Assembly: GCA_018650285.1 (NCBI GenBank)
Contig: JABIGF010000017.1
Location: forward strand, 53,618 to 117,617
DNA length: 64,000 bases
Direction of reading: 5' to 3'
Origin: Methanobacteriota archaeon
GTDB taxonomy: Archaea > Thermoplasmatota > Poseidoniia > Poseidoniales > Thalassarchaeaceae
How positions within the stretch are numbered: the first letter of the stretch is position 1; each line of letters begins with the position of its first letter. Positions 36,088-42,964 of the stretch are shown in pieces. Under the pieces are notes generated by a model. The model did not search any database. It saw only the letters and a program-made list of their open reading frames with translations, and was not told where the DNA came from. Both the position numbers and the translations under genes were made by a program.

Positions 36088-36762
36088 ATGGGACATCCAA
36101 AATTTAGTCGCAGAGCATGGCGAGGCCCCAAGCACCCTTGGCAGGCTGAAAGAATTGATGAAGAGAGAACTCTCATTCACAACTACGGTCTTCGTAACCA
36201 CAGAGAAATCTGGAAGGCACGTAGCAAATTACGCCGATGGCGCTCCAACGCAATGAAGTTGATTGGTACAGCAGATTCTGGTGCAGATCACACTTCAAGA
36301 GAGAAGTCAGATTTGATTACTTCACTTTACCGTCGTGGAATGCTTCCTGAAGGAGCAACACTTGACGACGTTCTACGTCTTGATGTTGAGCACGTGCTTG
36401 CACGTCGCTTGCAATCACAAGTTTACTACAAGGGATTAGCATCAAGTCCAAAGCAGGCAAGACAATTGTTGTTGCATGGACACATTTCAATCGGTGAACA
36501 GATTATGACAGTGCCAGGATATATTCTGACACGTGATGAAGAAGCAGTATTGCAATATTCATCATCATCTGACCTTGCTGATGAGACTCATGCACTTCGT
36601 CAAGAAATCGAATCAATTCGTTCACAAGCATCTTTCAATACTGAAGAGGAAGAGAGCAGTTTGGAATTGACTGGTGCAGCTCCAACTACTGATGAAGTTA
36701 AGGAAATTGAAGAGGCAGCAGCAGCAGCACCTAGTGCTGATGACGACGGAGGTGAATCCTGA
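36088..36762 (+). CDS. rpsD: Small-subunit ribosomal protein uS4
   Basis: 224 residues, a primary 16S rRNA-binding protein of the 30S body. Diagnostic archaeal S4 start GHPKFSRRAWRGPKHPWQAERIDEE, then the S4 RNA-binding domain around RLDVEHVLARRLQSQVYYKGLASSPKQARQLLLHGHISIGEQIMTVPGYIL. The C-terminal 50 residues are an acidic Glu/Ala-rich extension (EEEESSLELTGAAPTTDEVKEIEEAAAA) typical of this archaeal group. A GAGGTGGTGA ribosome site precedes the ATG; 11 bp after uS13, and the stop overlaps the uS11 start by one base (TGATG). Confidence 0.97.
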   Translation: MGHPKFSRRAWRGPKHPWQAERIDEERTLIHNYGLRNHREIWKARSKLRRWRSNAMKLIGTADSGADHTSREKSDLITSLYRRGMLPEGATLDDVLRLDVEHVLARRLQSQVYYKGLASSPKQARQLLLHGHISIGEQIMTVPGYILTRDEEAVLQYSSSSDLADETHALRQEIESIRSQASFNTEEEESSLELTGAAPTTDEVKEIEEAAAAAPSADDDGGES

Positions 36763-37145
36763 TGTCTCGTAAGTGTATCATTAACATTTTTTCATCATAC
36801 AACAATATTTTGATGACCGCAACAGACCAAACTGGTGCTGAAACGATTGCAAAGTGCAGTGGCGGCCAAGTTACCAAGAAAGGTAGCGATAAGGGTAGTC
36901 AATTTGCAGCAATCCGTGCTGCAGAACGTATTGCAGAAGCAATTCAAGAGAAAGGATTCTCTCAGGCGGTAGTTCGATACCGTGGACAAGGCGGAAACAA
37001 GAGCCCAAACACAGGACCAGGCGCACAACAAGCAGTGCGAAGCTTGACTCGTGCAGGGATTCAAGTTCAGAGAATTGAAGATTGCACTCCACGCCCTCAT
37101 GACGGCACCAAGCGTAAAGGTGGCCGCCGAGGAAGGAGAGTTTGA
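36762..37145 (+). CDS. rpsK: Small-subunit ribosomal protein uS11
   Basis: 127 residues. Recognised from IINIFSSYNNILMTATDQTGAETIAKCSGG, the FAAIRAAERIAEAIQEKGFSQAVVRYRGQGGNKSPNTGPGAQ core and C-terminal IEDCTPRPHDGTKRKGGRRGRR, which is standard for archaeal uS11 of the 30S platform. Overlaps the uS4 stop by one base, indicating translational coupling within the uS13-uS4-uS11-RpoD operon. Confidence 0.97.
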   Translation: MSRKCIINIFSSYNNILMTATDQTGAETIAKCSGGQVTKKGSDKGSQFAAIRAAERIAEAIQEKGFSQAVVRYRGQGGNKSPNTGPGAQQAVRSLTRAGIQVQRIEDCTPRPHDGTKRKGGRRGRRV

Positions 37146-37160
37146 GTGAGGTGTTTTGAT

Positions 37161-38054
37161 ATGGCAAAATTAACAGTACTTTCAGAGGAAGAAACCTCGA
37201 TTGAAATTTTAGTGACAGATGCAAACCGCGCTTTTGTAAATTCATTGCGCCGAACAATGATTGCAGATGTACCAAAGTTTGCAATTGATCAGATGAGAAT
37301 CGAACTTGGTGTTTTCAAGGACGAGGCAACTGGTGAGATGTATGAATCAAATTATGCATTGAGCGACGAGCAACTTGCACACCGATTCGCAATGTTACCA
37401 ATCCCAACTTTCCACAATGATTTCTTCTTCCAAGATGAATGCCCAGACTGCAAAGATATGGTTGAAGACCAGCGTGGATGCCCTTCATGTCAGATTATCT
37501 ACACTATTTCAGCAGCAGGTGAAGAAGGTGGACGCTACATTATGGCATCAGAACTCAATGTAATCGGTGACCGCCGTTTGGATATACCCGAAGCATATGG
37601 TTCAATTCCATTGACTAAACTATACGAGGGTCAAGTATTGCACGCATATTTCTACGCAATAATGGGCCGTGGCCGAGACCACTCAAAGTATTCTCCAGTA
37701 TCTGGAGTTACTTTCCAAGCACGTCAGCATGGTATCATGAATGTCAAAACCCGTTCAAAACATCTTTTTGATTTGAATTTGAATATTACAGCAAAGGATT
37801 TTGATAAGGATGGCAAACTTACTGATATTGACAAGGTTAAGTTGTTGAAGAACGACCTCAACCATGTTGGTGATGGAACAGACTTGCAAGCGGATTTCAA
37901 TGATGCTATTACTCTACAAGATGTTGAAGGCGAATTTATCTTCAAGTTCCAAACAGATGGTTCAATGAGTGCTCGCACTTGTTTTGTTCAAGCATGCAAA
38001 GAACTCGCTGGCCGCTTTTCAGTATTGTCAGATGACTTTGCAGAAGCACTGTGA
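37161..38054 (+). CDS. rpoD: DNA-directed RNA polymerase subunit D (Rpo3)
   Basis: 297 residues from the ATG at 37161 (GAGGTG eight bases upstream); the frame opens at 37146 without a ribosome site. It is the alpha-like assembly subunit of archaeal RNA polymerase. The alpha motif ANRAFVNSLRRTMIADVPKFAIDQM is at about residues 20-45, and the central insertion has four cysteines (ECPDCKDM...GCPSCQ, about residues 92-112), the arrangement that holds an Fe-S cluster in many archaeal Rpo3 proteins. Last of the four co-transcribed translation/transcription genes. Confidence 0.96.
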   Translation: MAKLTVLSEEETSIEILVTDANRAFVNSLRRTMIADVPKFAIDQMRIELGVFKDEATGEMYESNYALSDEQLAHRFAMLPIPTFHNDFFFQDECPDCKDMVEDQRGCPSCQIIYTISAAGEEGGRYIMASELNVIGDRRLDIPEAYGSIPLTKLYEGQVLHAYFYAIMGRGRDHSKYSPVSGVTFQARQHGIMNVKTRSKHLFDLNLNITAKDFDKDGKLTDIDKVKLLKNDLNHVGDGTDLQADFNDAITLQDVEGEFIFKFQTDGSMSARTCFVQACKELAGRFSVLSDDFAEAL

Positions 38055-38099
38055 ACGGCGGCAAATCAAAGCCTAACAACCCTCACGGGATGGCTGAAG

Positions 38100-39083
38100 A
38101 TGACTGAATTGACAGGTCTTGCCTCCGCTTCAGGCCATATTACGCTAGTGTTTAGTGTTCAAGATGGTGCAATTAATCCTATTAATCAAGGAAGCAGGGG
38201 TATTGGACTTTGCATCGACCCAGATGTTCCAGCGTGTAATGTAAAAGTAAAGGCTACAAAAGGTTCAGGGAATGTGTTATCAAACTTAGACAATGGAGAT
38301 AACCATTTACAAAAAACAGTCATTGAATTGCTTTCTGATTTAGTTCCAGAATTGCTTCAATATGATTGGCAAATCAATCAACAATGTGGATTACCTCAAC
38401 AGCAAGGTTTCGGATTGTCTGCTGCAGGTAGTCTTGCTACAGCAATGGCACTTCAGCGAGCCCTTAGTATTGAAGAAAAATTAGCTTACTCCAATTCTTA
38501 TCATATTGCACACCTTGTTGAGCGAAAATTATCGGGAGGACTGGGTGATATTGCAGCACTTTGGGCCGGTGGCGTGGACCTTCGAAGGGAGCCTGGTTGC
38601 CCATTTCTTGGAGAAAATATTGGTGGTAATGGGGTAGTAGATGGATGGTATACAAATCTCAAAATGATAGTTGCATGGAGAGATAGAACAACCCGTCACA
38701 CATCATCATATATTGATAATGAAGAGTGGAAAAACCGCATCCGAATTAGTGGGGAGGAACAACTTGAAGCATTGCAATCAGGCCAGTGGAACAATAGTCG
38801 TTGGGCAGAAATTTTGTCCGCTTCAACAGCTTTTGCAGTTGATTCCAAATTAGCATTAGATGCAGGCAGAAATGAATTATTACTGATGGGCGAACAGGTA
38901 ATTGAAACAACACAAAGTGATGCATCACCGCATCTCTGCATGCTTGGTGAAAGTGTTGTGATTCTCCCTCAATCTATTGATAAAGAATTTCAAGATGCTG
39001 AAATTGCTGAAATGATAACTCATCTCAACTCAATGGGGTTGAAATCAACATTGGTAACACTTTCAGAAAAATCGCTACGATAA
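38100..39083 (+). CDS. Pantoate kinase (GHMP family)
   Basis: A 327-residue GHMP kinase of the archaeal pantoate kinase type, which with phosphopantothenate synthetase replaces the bacterial PanC/PanK route to CoA. The N-terminal ASASGHITLVFSVQD and NQGSRGIGLCID segments are family hallmarks, and the ATP-binding loop GLPQQQGFGLSAAGSLATAMAL lies at about residues 99-120. The C-terminal portion carries GASPHLCMLGESVV-like sequence (SDASPHLCMLGES). It lies 45 bp after rpoD. In many archaea L18e and L13 follow rpoD instead, so this gene order is notable. Confidence 0.88.
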   Translation: MTELTGLASASGHITLVFSVQDGAINPINQGSRGIGLCIDPDVPACNVKVKATKGSGNVLSNLDNGDNHLQKTVIELLSDLVPELLQYDWQINQQCGLPQQQGFGLSAAGSLATAMALQRALSIEEKLAYSNSYHIAHLVERKLSGGLGDIAALWAGGVDLRREPGCPFLGENIGGNGVVDGWYTNLKMIVAWRDRTTRHTSSYIDNEEWKNRIRISGEEQLEALQSGQWNNSRWAEILSASTAFAVDSKLALDAGRNELLLMGEQVIETTQSDASPHLCMLGESVVILPQSIDKEFQDAEIAEMITHLNSMGLKSTLVTLSEKSLR

Positions 39084-39085
39084 CA

Positions 39086-39120
39086 AATTATTCGATACTC
39101 AAACTTGTTTTCTATACACT
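39086..39120 (+). repeat. Copy 1 of a 32-35 bp repeat (TACTCAAAC type)
   Basis: The segment ATTATTCGATACTCAAAC followed by TTGTTTTCTATACAC reappears, with three or four differences, at 40524-40555. This copy is just after the pantoate kinase stop and marks the left edge of the accessory islet. It contains no obvious inverted repeat. Confidence 0.55.
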
Positions 39121-39175
39121 AGGAGATTATTCTTTCTAGTCTGTTAATAGGTTAATGCGTGTACAAATATTGCCA

Positions 39176-39625
39176 TCAATTATTGAGTCTTTTTCTAATC
39201 GTATCACATTTATCTGATTCGATATTTTCCTCAACAATCATTGACATTTTCATCCATGCGCTAGAAACTGAAAGCGTGCCCAACCTCTTACCTTTCGGTT
39301 TTTGGTCCAAATTGATTTCTGCATCACCTAGAACATAGGCCTCAGACCATCCTTCAACAAGATGATCTACTGTTAGAATTGGTGAATTTGGCGGAATGTT
39401 GACAGTACCAATTACGACCTCTCCATCTAGAGCATTAGTTGTAATCTCAGAATTTGTTGAGTAAAGAGAAAAGGTCACTGGAGCAGGAGTTACCTTTCCC
39501 CAGAAACTCTTCTGGGGTTTTGTTTGAGCAATTAATTCTGAATACGGTGTCACACTATTTTTCTCTACCATGAAACTTACCGGGGGGCCACTATTGGACA
39601 TAATTTCCGGATATTGTTGTAGCAT
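39176..39625 (-). CDS. Hypothetical protein
   Basis: A 149-residue soluble protein that I do not recognise. No signal peptide, Cys pairs or membrane segment. The centre alternates hydrophobic and polar residues (GKVTPAPVTFSLYS ... DGEVVIGTVNIPPNSPILTVDHLVEGWSEAYVLGDAEINLD), suggesting a beta-rich fold. The first Met (39625) or the ninth (39601) may be the start. It sits in the islet between the two copies of the short repeat, oriented against its neighbours. Confidence 0.55.
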   Translation of the reverse strand: MLQQYPEIMSNSGPPVSFMVEKNSVTPYSELIAQTKPQKSFWGKVTPAPVTFSLYSTNSEITTNALDGEVVIGTVNIPPNSPILTVDHLVEGWSEAYVLGDAEINLDQKPKGKRLGTLSVSSAWMKMSMIVEENIESDKCDTIRKRLNN

Positions 39626-39679
39626 TTGTGTTTATCTACAATTCTCATCCAATACCCCTGCGTGTGGTATATGTTGGAT

Positions 39680-39767
39680 GGGTAGCGACTAGAATGGCCC
39701 ACTCAAAGCCCTTTGAATTTGTAAATCCGTTTCAATGGGTAATCGGATAGACCCTTGCGAATTACCC
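39680..39767. repeat. 88-bp structured repeat, copy A
   Basis: Runs from GGGTAGCG to AATTACCC. It aligns end to end with copy B (40429-40516, also 88 bp), sharing blocks AAAGCCCTTTGAA, ATCCGTTTCAATGGGTA and TCGGATAGACCC. Internal pairing: GGGTA with TACCC at the ends, CAAAG with CTTTG, and ATCCG with CGGAT. It lies 50 bp upstream of the small membrane-protein gene. Confidence 0.75.
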
Positions 39768-39817
39768 CAGTTAATTCTTAACAGAACTTCAAATGGATTG
39801 ATAATAGGAGGGGTTCA

Positions 39818-40429
39818 ATGACTGATGTGAATATCGAACCGGGCATGATAGGTTCGTTGATTTTATTGGGTATGATTGGTCTATTCATTACCATTGGAAT
39901 CATTTGGTTATTCTTTGATGCAAATAATCCTCGGAATAAGCAAATAATGAAGGGGAAAGCACCGACTTGGATTGAAATATCTTGGATTATCCCAGTAGTA
40001 TTGGTGGCCATTTTTGCTACACCTTTATTCATACCATTGTTGGTTGCATTTTTAGTTGTTAGACTATACTTGGTTCGTTTGTATGAATTGATAAATCCTG
40101 ATTGGGAAACAGACGGAACTAGCACCGGAATTCCCACCTTGGAAAAGATAGGGGATGCTTTGGATAAAGTACCGTCACCATCTGAATTAGAAGATCGTGC
40201 CGCCGAAATTATTGCCAATGAGATTATTGAAGAATACCGTGATGAAAACAGCCTGTTCCATCGGATGCTTGCCCCAATAATTGGATTTCACAAGCGTAAC
40301 CATAAGAAAAAATGGTTTGTATTATACGTATATTTCATTGCAATATTCATTTTGATACCGTTAGCGATAGTTCTGTTATTTCTGGAACTATTCGTAAGGG
40401 GTGCTCTTGCGAATGCGGGCATTGTATAG
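39818..40429 (+). CDS. Small multi-pass membrane protein between direct repeats
   Basis: 203 residues. Two membrane helices at about 11-34 (GSLILLGMIGLFITIGIIWLFF) and 48-76, an acidic cytoplasmic segment with an amphipathic helix (PSPSELEDRAAEIIANEIIEEYRDE), then a C-terminal helix (VLYVYFIAIFILIPLAIVLLFLELFV, about 169-194). Strong ribosome site AGGAGGGG before the ATG. The stop codon TAG overlaps the first base of repeat copy B, so the gene and its downstream repeat look like one unit. No family recognised; small polytopic proteins of this shape can serve as toxins, immunity proteins or ion channels, but nothing decides here. Confidence 0.7.
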   Translation: MTDVNIEPGMIGSLILLGMIGLFITIGIIWLFFDANNPRNKQIMKGKAPTWIEISWIIPVVLVAIFATPLFIPLLVAFLVVRLYLVRLYELINPDWETDGTSTGIPTLEKIGDALDKVPSPSELEDRAAEIIANEIIEEYRDENSLFHRMLAPIIGFHKRNHKKKWFVLYVYFIAIFILIPLAIVLLFLELFVRGALANAGIV

Positions 40430-40516
40430 GGTAGCGTTCCGAAGGACGCACTGAAAGCCCTTTGAAATTCAATATCCGTTTCAATGGGTATTCGGATAGA
40501 CCCATGCGAACGACCC
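40429..40516. repeat. 88-bp structured repeat, copy B
   Basis: Same length and block order as copy A. The ends pair (GGGT-CGTTC with GAACG-ACCC, two-base bulge), with an inner TCC-GAA-GGA hairpin and TATCCG paired with CGGATA. Alternative pairing of ATGGGT with ACCCAT is also possible. It starts on the last base of the preceding stop codon and ends about 100 bp before the HNH gene stop. Confidence 0.75.
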
Positions 40517-40523
40517 ATATTTG

Positions 40524-40555
40524 ATTATTTGATACTCAAACTGTTTTCTAAACAC
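40524..40555 (+). repeat. Copy 2 of the short TACTCAAAC repeat
   Basis: ATTATTTGATACTCAAAC then TGTTTTCTAAACAC; near-identical to 39086-39120. It directly follows copy B of the 88-bp repeat, so the two repeat types bracket the segment 39086-40555. Confidence 0.55.
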
Positions 40556-40614
40556 AATCCAAATTGACCAATGTGCCGCCCGTAACCCAATAGGCTTCAA
40601 CGGAACTTGAGGGA

Positions 40615-41646
40615 CTAAATATCGTTAAATCTTTTTTCCAGATATTTGTAGAAGTAGAATTCTCCACCCAAATACGATTGCGTATCTCCAGAGAAAATCT
40701 CTCCGACTCTCTTGATTGGAGGGATTGCTCCGTGATTGTGAAAATAATCTAGCATAAAGTCAAAAATTTTGGCTTTTTTGTTCTCGAACTTGATACCTTT
40801 CCTTGACTTCTTCCTGTTGCATGTAAAACAAAGAACTTTGAGATTCTCCTTTAAGTGATTTGTTGGATCACTGTCAATGTGGTCAAATGATAACTTTGAG
40901 ACGTTGCTACATTCTTCGCACTTATATCCAGCTTCAACCAACAACTCAAGGAAGACTGCCCCCTCAGGAGCATTATTCCCGTACCTCTTACTATTCCTCC
41001 AGTTTGACCGTGTTGTGTAGTGGTCCGAGGGCGTGCATGTACTGATTATTGCTCGAAGAGCCTCGTCAGAAGAAATCTGCAGAACTTCAATTATCTGTTG
41101 TGTAATGGAAATGCAATCCTCAATTTGTTTACTTTGAAAGGGGTTATTGTACCGAAACACTAGGAAATGATATAGATGGAGGTATCCCGATAGAGGCCGA
41201 TTCTTGAATTCATGCTTGGACTTGATATGCTTTGCCAACTGGCGCGTGGTTGGGACTTCTCCGTATTTTTTTATATACACCCTGAACTCTGACATAATCA
41301 CATATTGTGCATCTGGATTTTTCACTCCATCATTTGCTTTCGAGACATTACAAGGGGAACATAATATCTGTAGATTTTCCAATCTGTGATCTGTATTGTC
41401 TTCATTGATGTGATCAACTGAGATTCTATACTGGCTAGAGCAGATTGCGCAGCGAAAATCAGATTTCTGGAATAAATCCCAGAACTCAGATGTTGAGGGG
41501 GAATCATACCCAAATTTTTTGTTATAACGCCAATTTTGCTTCATTACACCGGGTTGTAAAGGCGAAAATTTGGAGAGGAGGGCCATCTTTACTTCAATCG
41601 AAGAGGGGGAGAGAAATTTCAGCACATCAGCGATTTCCATAAACAC
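40615..41646 (-). CDS. Tandem-duplicated HNH endonuclease
   Basis: 343 residues made of two homologous halves. Half 1 has NWRYNKKFG then the HNH core C66xxC69...VDH79...NLQILC96xxC99N; half 2 has NWRNSKRYG then C243xxC246...FDH256...NLKVLC273xxC276N. Each half ends in a similar helical unit (YIKKYGEVPTTRQLAKHIKS / YFHNHGAIPPIKRVGEIF followed by GGxFYFY-like or GYLHLYHFL segments). Both HNH motifs keep the zinc cysteines and the catalytic DH, so both may be active; one-chain dimers of HNH nucleases can cut both strands. Start at 41646 (or Met3). Flanked by repeat copy B and a degenerate third copy. Likely a restriction or homing-type nuclease of the islet. Confidence 0.88.
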   Translation of the reverse strand: MFMEIADVLKFLSPSSIEVKMALLSKFSPLQPGVMKQNWRYNKKFGYDSPSTSEFWDLFQKSDFRCAICSSQYRISVDHINEDNTDHRLENLQILCSPCNVSKANDGVKNPDAQYVIMSEFRVYIKKYGEVPTTRQLAKHIKSKHEFKNRPLSGYLHLYHFLVFRYNNPFQSKQIEDCISITQQIIEVLQISSDEALRAIISTCTPSDHYTTRSNWRNSKRYGNNAPEGAVFLELLVEAGYKCEECSNVSKLSFDHIDSDPTNHLKENLKVLCFTCNRKKSRKGIKFENKKAKIFDFMLDYFHNHGAIPPIKRVGEIFSGDTQSYLGGEFYFYKYLEKRFNDI

Positions 41647-41745
41647 GGGAAGAATAAGACATATATTAAATCCATCAAGTGGGAAGTGAAAATTGATCTA
41701 CTCAATGATGGTGAAAAGTAGTAACAAATGTAGTAAGATTCGAGA

Positions 41746-41797
41746 GGGTGCCCCTTCCGAATGACGGTGTTCGCATGGGTACCCACGCGAAAGATGG
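41746..41797. repeat. Degenerate third repeat copy with strong palindrome
   Basis: GGGTG...TTCCGAATGACGGTG is followed by GTTCGCATGGGT, identical over 12 bases to the reverse complement of the end of copy B. At 41770-41791 it forms TTCGC-A-TGGGTACCCA-C-GCGAA, a near-perfect 22-bp palindrome. It lies 100 bp upstream of the HNH gene and just after the CDIN1-like gene stop, marking the right edge of the islet. It could equally be a bidirectional terminator. Confidence 0.45.
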
Positions 41798-41809
41798 CGT
41801 TCAAATCAT

Positions 41810-42877
41810 TCAATCTTGATACATGATTTCAATGTCAAGCGGTGTCACATCAAGCATCATGACAGCAGGAATATGCAACCCGTCACAAAACCCATGACGA
41901 TAGACGATTGCACCCGTGCCCCATTCGTCGATATAGCGATTCATCTGTTTTTTTGTCTTTTTCTTAGTAAATGAAACATTGGCTCCATAGAAATTTTTAG
42001 CATCAATCCAAGCAATGTTCTCACCATTAATTTTCAATTCATCCATTATTAGGAAATCAGGGGTGTTTAGTGGCCTGCCGTGTTCTTTTTGTTGTTCAGC
42101 AAGTAGATCTTCTTGGCGGCGGTATTTGATGCCCATTTTATCTAGATAATTCTGTACAACCACCTCAAACAAGTCAGCTCTTACAGCAGTCTCACCTTGG
42201 TCCACATTAGTCACGCGGTCTTTCTCCTCAGCGGTGCGGAATTCTTCAGCGTCTCGTTCGTTAAGCCTCTTATCAGGCGCTCGTAATGAATCACGAATCT
42301 TTACTTTAGACCATCCTCTTGCGGTTAATATTGCTCTGAATATTGCTACTGGTGGATAATCAAACCGTCGAGAGAGTTGCATAATACTCTCTCCATTTTC
42401 GTACCTCTTTGAGAAACTATTAGACTTTGACATCATTCTATGATGGCCGTAAACAGTCTTTTCTTGCATCAACGCTTTGCGTAATGATAGCCCTTGTTCA
42501 ACACTCATATTGTGTTTTGTTAATCGATTTGCAATCATTTCAACATCATCATCATCGAGGAACCCCCATTCCCCTGGAATCATCACAAGGTCGCATGCTT
42601 GACGCTCGGTCTGTCGTTTCACCGGATTAGTTGGCCATTCAATTGAAATTTCAGATGGTGGTTCAAATTCTGCTGGAAACCCTAGTGGTGCCGGATTAAT
42701 GGTAAATCTTTTTTTTGCTCTGCTTCGGGCATCTTTAATTCGGGAAGAATGTTGTTCATTCTGTCCCCCACCACTACGATTTCCAGATGAGGAGCGGCGT
42801 CTTTTGCCACCTTTATTCCTATTTCCAGTATTATTGCCCGATTGGTGGTTGTCGTCTTGTCTGTCGTTTCTGTTCAC
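41810..42877 (-). CDS. TPD-motif nuclease-like protein (CDIN1/C15orf41 family)
   Basis: 355 residues. The first 60 are Gly/Asn/Arg-rich and basic, probably disordered and nucleic-acid binding. Residues 155-185 form an HTH-like helix pair (GESIMQLSRRFDYPPVAIFRAIL). The C-terminal domain carries the TPD motif (T272-P-D274), W290-I-D292-A-K294 and a conserved GTGAIVYRHGF strand; E238 in DLFEVVVQNYL precedes. Together these give a PD-(D/E)xK nuclease layout (E238, D274, D292-x-K294) that matches the TPD family which includes human CDIN1 (C15orf41), partner of codanin-1. Likely cytoplasmic DNA- or RNA-processing nuclease. GTG start. It lies 87 bp downstream of leuS. Confidence 0.82.
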   Translation of the reverse strand: MNRNDRQDDNHQSGNNTGNRNKGGKRRRSSSGNRSGGGQNEQHSSRIKDARSRAKKRFTINPAPLGFPAEFEPPSEISIEWPTNPVKRQTERQACDLVMIPGEWGFLDDDDVEMIANRLTKHNMSVEQGLSLRKALMQEKTVYGHHRMMSKSNSFSKRYENGESIMQLSRRFDYPPVAIFRAILTARGWSKVKIRDSLRAPDKRLNERDAEEFRTAEEKDRVTNVDQGETAVRADLFEVVVQNYLDKMGIKYRRQEDLLAEQQKEHGRPLNTPDFLIMDELKINGENIAWIDAKNFYGANVSFTKKKTKKQMNRYIDEWGTGAIVYRHGFCDGLHIPAVMMLDVTPLDIEIMYQD

Positions 42878-42964
42878 TTATGGTCGGCGAGTTGTCCATC
42901 CCTTTTCAACCTCCGGCTCTAGAATTACCTCTTCATCAACATTGAGAAATGTTGGCCTTTAGAA

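Noticed and set aside
39680..40516. Integron attC sites
   Set aside because: Size, folding and position fit, but the RYYYAAC/GTTRRRY core pair is not evident and no integrase is encoded in the window.
39680..41797. CRISPR array
   Set aside because: Only two to three copies, too long and spaced by whole genes; no cas genes.
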